From: Phytopythium helicoides
Taxonomy: Eukaryota > Oomycota > Peronosporomycetes > Pythiales > Pythiaceae
Assembly (NCBI GenBank): GCA_024867545.1
Contig: JANFNE010000004.1
Location: forward strand, 806,001 to 870,000
Direction of reading: 5' to 3'
Length of the DNA: 64,000 nt
Both the position numbers and the translations under genes were made by a program. Positions within the stretch are counted from its first letter, which is position 1; each line of letters begins with the position of its first letter. Shown here piece by piece: positions 56,249 through 64,000 of this stretch. The notes under the pieces were generated by a model. The model ran no database searches. It saw only the letters and a program-made list of their open reading frames with translations, and had not been told where the DNA came from.

Positions 56249-57798
56249 TGCCACGCTACAGAGTCCCAGGGGGTCAACCAAAAGCGTCATACTTTGCACA
56301 TAGTGATCGAGGTTTACGCAGGAGTACCACTCTGAAGACACCTCTTCAATTGAGGCGGGCCACGAGATCTGGTAGACATATATTTGTACAAGCAATCCAA
56401 GGCTCTACAATCGTAGCACATTCGCACAAAACAGCACATGCAAAGCGAATTCAATCGTCAACTTGCGTTGGTAACTCCTTCAGTCTACAGACCGATGCAA
56501 ACAGTGAGCACATTACGAATCTCAATATTGACTGTGGTTGACCCCTTAAGCTTGCTCCTCGAAAAACCTTGGTCTATGCAGCAAAGTGAAACATGAAGAC
56601 GTTCAATCGACCTCTTCTTCATTCTTCGTAATCGACTTGGTGACATCTGCGTAGCCTGATCGACAATTGGCCTCAAGCAGGCATGATCTGTTTAATCAGA
56701 ATTTGAAACAGTCGCTGATCAAGGCGATCCCAAGGAATAGGTAATTTTGGTGAAGTACGCTGTGATTTATTGTGTCCTCAATGGGCTATAAAGTCTGAAG
56801 CTGAGATAGCATTTATCTATGAAAGTTCGTAAAGATTCTTGGCCAAAATCTTGTTCTGACGCCGACTTCGCGTTTTCTGTTGCAGTATTACTTTGAAATT
56901 CCTCAAGCTTGGAAATCACGCCCTTTATGAATATCATTTCCTTTGGACTGAATGCACACACACGCGTCAGGATTATCAATTGCTTGCATCAGAGAGGACG
57001 AGAAGGTTGCTTACCCCGCTTCATTACGGTTCCTACAGCCTCCTTCTCGCTGCATCCCCACTTTAATTGATGCCAATTATCGGGAGCCGTTCATTCACTA
57101 CCATGCGAAATGCCTCCAAACTGCAGATTCCAAGCAGGTACACTTCAGACTCAATTGCTGGGGCCTCATCGGAGATTAGGCATTCAGGCGCCGGATTCTA
57201 CCAAATCACAGAAAAGCCTCAGCTTTCCCTGTTTCGGCTAAAATGATTAGCACCAATTGTTCATCTTGCTCCATAACATTCACGTCCGCTCCACCATCAA
57301 GGAAGCGGCAAAGCAGGTCTAGACATCTGTTATCAGTTGCGAGTAAGGGGGTCATCGTTAACTCTACTCCATTTTCCACCATCGTACACACTCGCTCCTG
57401 GTCGCCAGCCTTTTAGCTGCCTCCGAGAGCGACTCCATTCATCACTTGAACTCGAAGGCATCTATCGGTTTGCGTGCGAGCGGGTGGCGAAGCGCAGCTA
57501 GGATGAAAAGGGTGGACAATTGGATATTTCGGCAAGATTCGAGATCATTCGGTGAGATTTCAGACGGGTTCAAGAGAGATTCTAATTTGACTTGAGCGTG
57601 GGAGTGCAGTCTCGCCATCTAACGAACAGTGTGAATTGTGCTGAAGACCAAACGAGAACGAATGTAGCTCTTATCTTGTCAATTCACCATTTCTTGAGGC
57701 ATCACTAGCAGGAAGGTGGCACCAAATGCCTTGACTCGCTCGCTTCGAAATGAAAGGCACTGTATTCAACGCACAACGCACGCCATACAGCTCACGTA
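56249..57798. other. Long intergenic interval with an ankyrin-like remnant
   Basis: 1.55 kb, AT-richer than average. Apart from the ankyrin-like fragment at 57206-57391 (minus) I see nothing supportable. Small open frames lack domains. Confidence 0.45.
57206..57391 (-). pseudogene. Ankyrin-repeat fragment
   Basis: A short frame contains LDLLCRFLDGGADVNVMEQD followed by QLVLIILAETGK, close to an ankyrin repeat (L..LL..GADVN..D). No flanking repeats continue in any frame for long, so this looks like a relic. Weak evidence. Confidence 0.3.
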
Positions 57799-58743
57799 CT
57801 AGAACCGTCTCGCTAGCTCCATGAGCCCCGTGTCTCCATCAACTGCATTCGACTTGGTCGGACCCGGCGTCTTGGTCTCAACCACTGCAAAACCTCCGCA
57901 CCCGACGTCCTTGAGCGGCCACATCAGTGCGCACAGAACACCGACACACAGCAGCACAATCCCGAGGTAGATCGAGTCCAGGTGCACGCGCGACGGCCAC
58001 TCGTTCTCGAATGCATGCAATTTCCCAGGGTTGACGGCAAACGGACTGGACGCCCCCGACGAGTTCCCACTGGCGATGAACTCGCCGCACCATGCATCCA
58101 TGGCCTCGGTCGAGTTGCACGAGTGTAGAAAGTCGCTCTGAACGGCGGTGATCGCTCCTCCGTGGCTTACAACGAGCGGGCGGCAGTAGGTCCAAGTAGA
58201 AGAAGTAGAAAACATTATGAGCAGCGTCGAGCCTCCATCCGCGTCCACACACAGCTGCGTAGCTCTCAAGTCGCAGTAGAACGCGTTGAACGCCTTCCCG
58301 AACTCCACTTCACCGGCCTGGACGCTCTTTTTCTCCCTCGGAGCATCCACGTTGGCCGCGATGAGCAGCCCGAGGAACACAACGGATGTCACCACGAGCG
58401 TCCAGCACGCCAAATTCAGCACCTTGGAGCGCGCCTTGGACGGCCGGAAGCACACCGCTAGACTCGCTGCGCCGCCGCAAAACAGCACGAGTACCTCGAA
58501 CGTGTAGGTGGCGGGAAAGTAGACAAGCTGCAGCGTTTGTTGGCGAGCGTAGTAGGCTGAGAAGCCCGCAGCCGCCAGCGTGCGCGCGTCCAGTACCAGC
58601 CCCGACGTGAAGAGCCACGAGCCCGCGAACAGCACGCCCACGACGCCCACGGCCGAGCAGAGCAGCGAGCGGCAGCGACCGTCGAGCCCCGTGGGTCGCG
58701 AGGGCGCCGCGAGCTCCGGAGCCTCGTGGTAGTCGCGCAGCAT
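57799..58743 (-). CDS. Four-helix membrane protein of unknown function
   Basis: 314 aa, single exon, intact. Four hydrophobic helices: LLCSAVGVVGVLFAGSWLF, YTFEVLVLFCGGAASLAV, LACWTLVVTSVVFLGLLIAA and, near the end, SIYLGIVLLCVGVLCALMW. The large loop between helices 3 and 4 holds several Cys (YCDLRATQLCV, FLHSCNSTEAMDAWCG) and N-glycosylation sites (NSTE, NSSG), so it probably faces outward, as in tetraspanin-like proteins. The cytosolic tail is short. The tetraspanin CCG motif is absent, so I do not assign it to that family. A core-promoter match lies 30 bp upstream. Confidence 0.72.
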   Translation of the reverse strand: MLRDYHEAPELAAPSRPTGLDGRCRSLLCSAVGVVGVLFAGSWLFTSGLVLDARTLAAAGFSAYYARQQTLQLVYFPATYTFEVLVLFCGGAASLAVCFRPSKARSKVLNLACWTLVVTSVVFLGLLIAANVDAPREKKSVQAGEVEFGKAFNAFYCDLRATQLCVDADGGSTLLIMFSTSSTWTYCRPLVVSHGGAITAVQSDFLHSCNSTEAMDAWCGEFIASGNSSGASSPFAVNPGKLHAFENEWPSRVHLDSIYLGIVLLCVGVLCALMWPLKDVGCGGFAVVETKTPGPTKSNAVDGDTGLMELARRF

Positions 58744-58772
58744 GAGATTGAGAGGCAGGGTGGTGCGTCGAG

Positions 58773-58790
58773 GAAGGATGGGGAATGGGT
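58773..58790 (-). promoter_or_regulatory. Oomycete core-promoter-like element of the four-helix gene
   Basis: ACCCATTCCCCATCCTTC on the minus strand matches about 13 of 18 positions, with a perfect CATTCCCCAT core. It lies 30-47 bp before ATG 58743. Confidence 0.5.
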
Positions 58791-58964
58791 GCTACGTGAG
58801 ACTCTGATATGCGTCAAGAGGCGACAGAGAGACGGTTGGGATTTGGAGGGTGGAAGAGAGAGGAGCAGCGCTGTTGATGGGAGTTTCGTTCAGATTGGAT
58901 CGAGCATGCCGCCAAGAGCGACATTTCTAGTTCAAGTGCGTGGGCAATGGCCTCCTTCGAGATT

Positions 58965-59784
58965 TTACTCGTTGCGGTCGAAGATGCTGCTGCTCGAGCC
59001 GCCGAACTTGCCCTCGAAGAAGACCTCTGTGGGCGGCAAGCGAGCCGTGTCAAAGAATTCGTAGCCCTCCCTAGGGTAGCCGAGCGCCACAACAATCGAC
59101 ACCTTGTAGCGGTCTGGGATCTCGAGTGCCTCGCGAACAGCGAATCTCGTTAAAGCCCTCCATCGGACAGGTAGCGACGCCGAGCTCAGTAGCTGTGTAG
59201 AGGAGCGTGGCGACTGCGAGCGAAGTCTGCTTGAAGGCCCAAGCGAAAGTCGGCGCGTTCAGCGGTCTTGGAGCGTCATCGGGGAGCTCGTGCTGGGAAA
59301 ACGTCTTGACAGCATTAGGTAGGTTGTCGACAACGGCACTGGGGACGCCATACTCGCGCATGAGCTCCTGGATGCGCGGGACGCGAAGGTTCGGCTCTGC
59401 AACAAGGGTGACGATTGTGAGTTTGGCGAGTACTTTCTAGCCATACTCCTCCCAACTTACCAGTATCAGCGACAAAAACTGCTACAACCGGAGCCTCCTT
59501 CACCTTGCTGATGTTGGCCGCGAGCATACTCCCTGCGAGCTTCTCACGTTGCTCATGGTCGCGCACGATGATGCATGTGTACGGCTGCGTGTTGAACGCA
59601 GTAGGTGAACGCTGCAGCGGGAAACAAAGTGTTGGTAAGCCACAACTGGTTATCAACAGCTACGGCAAGATCGAGTACGAACAAGAGTGCTACGGAGAAT
59701 CTCGGCGAGCGTTGTCTCTGGAACAGGTGTGGCGGCGAACGCTTTGACGGCCTTGCGTGAGAGGACTGCTTGTCCAAAGGACAT
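58965..59784 (-). CDS. FMN nitroreductase-family protein, copy 2 (one frame break)
   Basis: Exons 59683-59784, 59461-59611 and 58965-59396, the same layout as copies 1 and 5. Starts MSFGQAVLSRKAVKAFAATP. The middle exon reads RSPTAFNTQPYTCIIVRD, the last one PRIQELMREYGVPSAVV, WAFKQTSLAVATLLYT and VALGYPREGYEFFDTARLPPTE. The first exon ends LRSTL instead of LRLTQ, and its donor is GTTCGT, so the splice site is not certain. One extra A near 59145 breaks GFNE|FAVREALEI; without it about 227 aa. It may still be functional. Confidence 0.78.
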
Positions 59785-60048
59785 GGTGGGGGAGACTTAG
59801 GCGGAAAGTGTTGCGTGGTGTTTGGAGCGCAGTTTGGGAAGTGACAACCTGTCAGTTACGTCGGACAGCGCCAATCAAACGCAGTTTCCAACGAGAACAA
59901 CAAAACGTATTACGGCGGGAAAACAAAGTTTACGCGAGGGAGGCGTACAGTATCGCTTAGTGATGATGACGAGGATGATCAAAACACGTGCGACTACCGA
60001 GAGTAGCGAGGCACTTCAAGTTGAAGTGATCTTCAAGTCGTTTCTCGT

Positions 60049-60689
60049 TTACTCGTTGTCTTCGAAAAAATGTCTGCTTGAGGCACAAAACTTGCCGTCG
60101 AAAAAGATAACTGGAGGTGGCAGGCGCGCCGTGTCGATGATTGGCGCACCTTCCTTCGGGTACCCGTGCGCCACGACATTGGGCACCTTAAGCGATCCGG
60201 GATATCAAGCATTTCACGCACACCTACCTCGTCAATGCCTTCCATCGGACGTGAGGCAACGCCATACTTAGTGGCGGTGTAAAGTAGAGTAGGTACTGCC
60301 GGAGACGTCTACTTGAATGACCACGCGACTGTGGGGACATTCATCGGTGCAGGGGCATCAGCTTGGAGCTCGTGCTAGGAAAACTTCTTGACAGCTCCAA
60401 GGAGCCCGTCGACAACAATGTCGGGGACTCCGGAGTCAGGCATGGGCTGCTGGATTCGCTCTGAGATACGCAGTCACAACAGACCGAGAGCCATCAACAC
60501 AAGTACTGTGTGCGAGTCCACATTTGAGCGTGCAAACCAAGGGTTGGCGGCGAATATTACCGCAAAAGAGGCATCCTGGACCTTGGTGATATTGGCTGAG
60601 GGCATTTCCTCTACAAGTTTATCCCGCTGCGCCTGATCACGCACCAAGACGCACTCATACGGCTGCGTGTTGAAACCAGTAGGTGCGCG
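60049..60689 (-). pseudogene. Nitroreductase copy 3, decayed pseudogene without its first exon
   Basis: The second exon is recognisable (RAPTGFNTQPYECVLVRD..QRDKLVEEM) and the third (VPDIVVDGLLGAVKKFS, then HELQADAPAPMNVPTVAWSFK). In-frame stops lie where the relatives have Gln in FSQHEL and after WSFK, with another near the start of the third exon. The C-terminal part is frame-shifted (MEGIDEVGVREMLDIP). No first exon exists upstream; at 60740 ARL2BP-like sequence begins instead. Several stops and a missing exon separate this from the one-base breaks elsewhere. Confidence 0.85.
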
Positions 60690-60739
60690 CTGTCGGGAAA
60701 AAAAAACTCATTTGAGACTGTTGCCTAATAATTGTTTAG

Positions 60740-61102
60740 AACATTTTCTGGAGCAGCGATTGACAGAGAAGCTCGAGGTAACTAGTGTTAACTTTCGGGA
60801 TCTTGTGATAATGGTGACGCTGATGGAAGGTTGCGAAACGTAGTACTTCTCCATGGATGAGCTTTGCCGTCAGATCCAGGAGCATGAAGGTGGGTTATTG
60901 AAACGTATACATCGGAGCTGTGAATGATTTGTAATGGCTGCGATGCTTTGCAACAGACGAAATTCCTTTTGATGTGATAGACGTGCTTCTGAGCTGCTCG
61001 GACTTTGAGGATTTCAAGATTCTGATGCTGTCGTTCAAGCAGAACGAAACACCAAACTTTGAGATCATGGGCGACCCGCTTGTGTGCGCTGGTGGAGATT
61101 GA
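60740..61102 (+). pseudogene. 3' fragment of an ARL2-binding protein (ARL2BP/BART) gene
   Basis: Three exons (60740-60777, 60844-60889, 60957-61102) separated by 66- and 67-bp GT-AG introns join as HFLEQRLTEKLE|YFSMDELCRQIQEHE|DEIPFDVIDVLLSCSDF. This matches the end of the BART domain of ARL2BP (human IEEQLLQRIPEFNMAAF...DIFDMLLTFTDFLAFKEMFLDY), which continues here as EDFKILMLSFKQNETP. The three exons are cleanly spliced and unbroken, but all 5' exons are missing. About 50 bp upstream is the nitroreductase pseudogene on the other strand. Either a rearrangement or a misjoin cut the gene, or a pseudo-duplicate ended here. ARL2BP acts with ARL2/ARL3 at cilia and mitochondria. Confidence 0.7.
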
Positions 61103-61145
61103 GCTAGGAGTTTATCGCTCGATGCCTGCTTAAGCCCCTGAACCC

Positions 61146-61283
61146 GGTCATCAAATGGAGTCCCGGCCATATCTTCGCTAGGATCCACGAATTGGTCAAC
61201 TGGGTCCGGAACATAGTCATCACCAATTGGAGTCTCGTCCACATCATCGCTGGGATCCATGAACGGATCAGCCACGTCCAAAT
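61146..61283 (-). repeat. Two imperfect 69-bp tandem units, open on the minus strand
   Basis: Units at about 61146-61214 and 61215-61283 (23 codons each) read DPFMDPSDDVDETPIGDD and DQFVDPSEDMAGTPFDD. The frame is open from 61293 down into the antisense of the ARL2BP fragment. A real protein is not proven. Confidence 0.55.
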
Positions 61284-61299
61284 CGAGCTTCACGAGAGC

Positions 61300-62210
61300 T
61301 CTCTAGGCGTCGACGCGGTCGAGTCGACCTGCTAGATCTCTCGGGCTTCGCCGCGCGCTCATTGGTAGCATCGTGGATGCCAACGCGCAGGTTCGCAAGG
61401 CAGCCTCCTCGCTCCGTTCCTCTGTGCAATGCAAGTGTCGAGTCCTGGTTGCTCACAAGACCGTTGGAAAGAAGAGGGTGCCATCCCCCCTTGTTCATCA
61501 TACTTCACATACACTTTGCAAGTACAAATGGGATGTCATCGAAGCGTGAGGACTTCAACATGCGTGGGCGAGCCATTCGACGCCTAGCTCTCTTCCCCTC
61601 AGTTGGCAAGTTTCAAGATGGAGCTCAAGCGATTGCTCTCCGTGGTTCACGACCCAGGGCCACGCGCTTGAGCATCCACCGGGCGAGAAAACCAAGGCGA
61701 AGACACATCCTCTCGTGATCAAGAGCAGACCCTACTTCTCAGCTGGACCCAGGCGTTCGCGAAAACCAAGCACCTCGCCTCGGCTTCAGCTGTGCGTCCA
61801 AGCTCAAGATCTTCACGGAGGCTCAAGTGGCGGCTTTATCGGACGTTTGCGAAAACCAAGCTGCGTCTGTCTGCTGCTGCCCAGCCACGCTCGAGAGCTG
61901 CGTCGATGAGCGAGTGTCGTGCGCCAGCGAAAACCAAGCAACGCGCACGACGTTCAGCTTGACGACTCCAGCACGAGAGCACCGTCGAGGGGATGCGTCT
62001 TCGTAACTTCGGTCGACATGCGCGGCCAGCCAGCTTCTTCCCGGACTACAGCGGGGCGTCACAGACGTATGCAGTTGAGCAGACTCTAGTCTCTCACTGC
62101 GCGGCGCAGTGTTCCGCACTCGCCGTGAAAGCTACATGTATCTCGTTCGATATAGTGTAGCTACTGTGGTTTAAGATGATTTCACAAAGGTAGCACGTGC
62201 TCGCTCGTGC
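61300..62210. other. Interval without a supported gene; holds a repeated GCGAAAACCAAG word
   Basis: About 0.9 kb. Contains the motif array listed separately. One open frame (about 61725-62010, + strand) reads LKIFTEAQVAALSDVCENQA and VCCCPATLESCVDERVSC, Cys-rich and protein-like, but I find no start or family, so it is not called as a gene. Confidence 0.4.
61683..61938 (+). repeat. Four spaced copies of GCGAAAACCAAG
   Basis: Copies at about 61683 (with one extra G), 61759, 61849 and 61927, spaced 74, 90 and 78 bp. The last two intervals are multiples of three; in the frame that stays open each copy encodes ENQA. Could be a decaying tandem-repeat gene. Confidence 0.6.
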
Positions 62211-62312
62211 CTGTGTCAGGCGGAGAATCTCGGTGAACGTCTCCTCTTGAATATGTGCTGTCGCGAATGCCTTGATCGCCTTGCGCGCACGGATGGCTTG
62301 TCCAAAGGACAT
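62211..62312 (-). pseudogene. Orphan first exon of a nitroreductase (copy 4)
   Basis: Codes MSFGQAIRARKAIKAFATAH to ILRLTQ, exactly 34 codons like the first exon of copies 1, 2 and 5. The following bases are GCACGA, so the donor GT has become GC, and no second or third exon lies downstream. Confidence 0.78.
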
Positions 62313-62925
62313 GTTGCGATCGATTCAGGCGGATTAGAAAATGATAATCATGTGATCGTGATATCCGACAAAGCAATGTAATGCCCGGCACAAAACGTAT
62401 GCACAGTGAATGCGATCAGGACGTTTACGCGCTGCAAGAGCTGTTTCGTCATGCATGTTTTTGCCTCGGCAATGCTTTGTGGCGTGCGATTTCATGATGG
62501 CGTGCGTCAACTATTTTGATGCGTCTAACGGAATACAGCAACGAGCGCCTTTCAGTGCGATGTGCAAACGAATCCCGATTGCAGAGACACCTGGATGCGT
62601 AGCAGTGGCTAGTGTCATGCAAGAGAGCTGAGCTCATCAATCGAGTTGCTTGGATCATGCGTTACGCTGTAGTTGGGACCACTTTTGCTGACGGATTCCA
62701 TGCCGTGTTCACGGGCACCTGGTCACAGCTGATCTCCATATTTTGCAGCATGCTCCCATCATCAGCATGACTTACTTCACCACGTAACGTCACGCACAGC
62801 CAATCAGAGCGTACACACTGCGTCCCGATTATCTGGGCACGAGAGGCAAACAAATCGCGTCAACTGGCGCAATTTTGTAGCCACACTGTAACGACAATGC
62901 TGCCTCGCGGCAATTCGCCAAGCTT
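62313..62925. other. Divergent intergenic before nitroreductase 5
   Basis: 613 bp. A CCAAT word near 62801. Nothing else recognisable until the core promoter at 62926. Confidence 0.5.
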
Positions 62926-62943
62926 GGCCATTCCCAAATATCC
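62926..62943 (+). promoter_or_regulatory. Oomycete core-promoter-like element of nitroreductase 5
   Basis: GGCCATTCCCAAATATCC matches about 13 of 18 positions of the oomycete core promoter with a perfect CATTCCC centre. It lies 46-63 bp before ATG 62989. Confidence 0.5.
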
Positions 62944-62988
62944 CGTCTCACGCACACTCCAGCTTCTCCACCACCAAGCCCAACCACT

Positions 62989-63811
62989 ATGAGCTTCGCC
63001 GACGTCATTCGCAATCGCAAGGCCGTCAAGGAGTTCGCCTCCACGCCCATCCCCGACAAGACGCTAGCCGAGATCCTGCGACTCACCCAGGTAATGTCAT
63101 GCTCTTGTCATTGTAGCCTTTATCGTAGCGCGGACCTAATCCATCCATTTCATTTTCGCTCAGCGAGCCCCCACAAGTTTCAACACGCAGCCGTACTCGG
63201 TCGTCATCGTGCGCGACCAGGACATCCGTGACAAGCTCTCCGAGAAGATGCTCGCGGCCAACATCGGCAAGGTCAAGGCCGCCCCGGTCATCGCTGTCTT
63301 CGTTGCTGACACTGGTACGTTGAAATCGTGTGAGAGCTTACTAGATTTATGACAGGGGATTCTCATCGCCTTGGTCTGACCGATAGAGCCGAACCTCCGC
63401 ATCCCGCGCATCCAGGAGCTCATGCGCGAGTCGGGAGTGCCGCCTTTCGTCGTTGACATTGTCCCTGGCGCCGTCAAGACGTTCTCGCAGCACGAGCTCC
63501 CTGAGGACGCTCCCAAGCCGCTGAACGCCCCCACCGTCGCCTGGGCCTTCAAGCAGACCTCGCTTGCGGCCGCCACGCTCCTCTACGCCGCTCAGGGAGA
63601 GGGTGTGTCGACTTGTCCGATGGAGGGTTTCAACGAGGCTGGTGTGCGTGAGGTGCTGGAGATCCCGGAGCGCTACAAGGTGTCGATCGTTGTTGCGCTT
63701 GGGTACCCTAAGGAGGGCTACCAGTTTTTCGACACGGCTCGTCTTCCTCCCACGGAGGTGTTCTACGAGGGCAAGTTCGGTGCCTCGAGCAGCAAGATCT
63801 TTGAGGCTTAG
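62989..63811 (+). CDS. FMN nitroreductase-family protein, copy 5 (intact)
   Basis: Exons 62989-63090, 63164-63314 and 63387-63811 (102, 151 and 425 nt), 225 aa, no break. MSFADVIRNRKAVKEFASTPIP, RAPTSFNTQPYSVVIVRD, WAFKQTSLAAATLLYAAQGEG and CPMEGFNEAGVREVLEIPERY are the typical blocks. The end is FEGKFGASSSKIFEA-like, as in copy 2. It is the only member on the + strand and the reference for the array. Same caution on substrate as copy 1. The remaining 190 bp of the window show no further gene. Confidence 0.9.
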
Positions 63812-64000
63812 ATTGTTTTGCCGTAGCGTTGGTGCTTTGCACCATGTAACAAATGAAGGAGCCTCGAGCTTACTCGTGGATCGTTCAGTTGCTTTCAGCG
63901 CTCTCTTTGTTGTTGGCCTGAACAAGTGTTTTGCCTGTCATAGATACCTGCAGATATCGCTGCGTAAGGGATGCAAAATGCAGTGGGCTTTGCCGATCAT

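Noticed and set aside
57799..58743. Tetraspanin assignment of the four-helix protein
   Set aside because: Four helices and a Cys-rich large loop fit, but the diagnostic CCG motif is missing.

Overview
The window is nuclear DNA from a flagellated stramenopile, most probably an oomycete of the Pythium/Phytophthora type. The support is: dense genes with many 55-85 bp GT-AG introns; several matches to the oomycete core promoter (initiator plus flanking region, GCTCATTYYNCAWTTTNT) a few tens of bases before start codons; oomycete-style gene content (CYP86-like P450s, tandem secreted GH43 enzymes, FMN nitroreductase array); and cilium/centrosome genes (CEP290, a CM1/centrosomin-motif protein, a PIERCE1-like protein, an ARL2BP fragment) expected of a zoospore former.

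Layout. 0-14.6 kb: end of an Asp/Ser-rich coiled-coil gene, UCHL5/UCH37, a five-exon NEDD8/RUB-like modifier (minus), ARFRP1, mitochondrial uS5 (minus), a 7-kb CEP290 gene and a first MetAP2 gene (minus). 14.6-20.1 kb: two P450 copies (the first an internally deleted pseudogene) and a second MetAP2, all lying between two 35-bp inverted-repeat arms. 20-28 kb: an unknown 613-aa protein with degenerate EF-hands, a CM1 coiled-coil protein (minus), Sm D3, a membrane-anchored ubiquitin-like protein (minus), deoxyhypusine hydroxylase and UBE3D (minus). 28.3-30.2 kb: a complete pogo/Tigger-like DNA transposon with perfect 26-bp terminal repeats, a TA duplication and an intact transposase. 30-48.5 kb: a PX-OTU fusion, CDC20 (minus), a full ABCA transporter, a multi-pass membrane protein (minus), an ankyrin/F-box protein, BUD31 with an acidic tail, polyprenol reductase (minus), the PIERCE1-like gene and complex I NDUFB9 (minus). 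48.8-55.2 kb: four tandem secreted GH43 arabinanase-like genes with the same intron positions. 55.4-63.8 kb: a nitroreductase array (two intact genes, one with a single frame break, one pseudogene, one orphan first exon), a four-TM protein and a 5'-truncated ARL2BP fragment.

Reading frames. About fifty breaks interrupt otherwise well-conserved genes, including housekeeping ones. Roughly three quarters are repaired by dropping one base, and no slippery motif is shared. I read these mainly as sequence or assembly errors, and give gene limits across the breaks. True decay is seen only in P450 copy 1, nitroreductase copy 3 and a few fragments, where large deletions or several in-frame stops are present.

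Functional themes. Many genes belong to the ubiquitin system (UCHL5, NEDD8-like, PX-OTU, UBE3D, CDC20 as APC/C activator, F-box, anchored Ubl), but they are interspersed and do not form an operon-like unit. The GH43 set would act outside the cell on plant arabinan. The nitroreductases and P450s are tandem-amplified metabolic genes.
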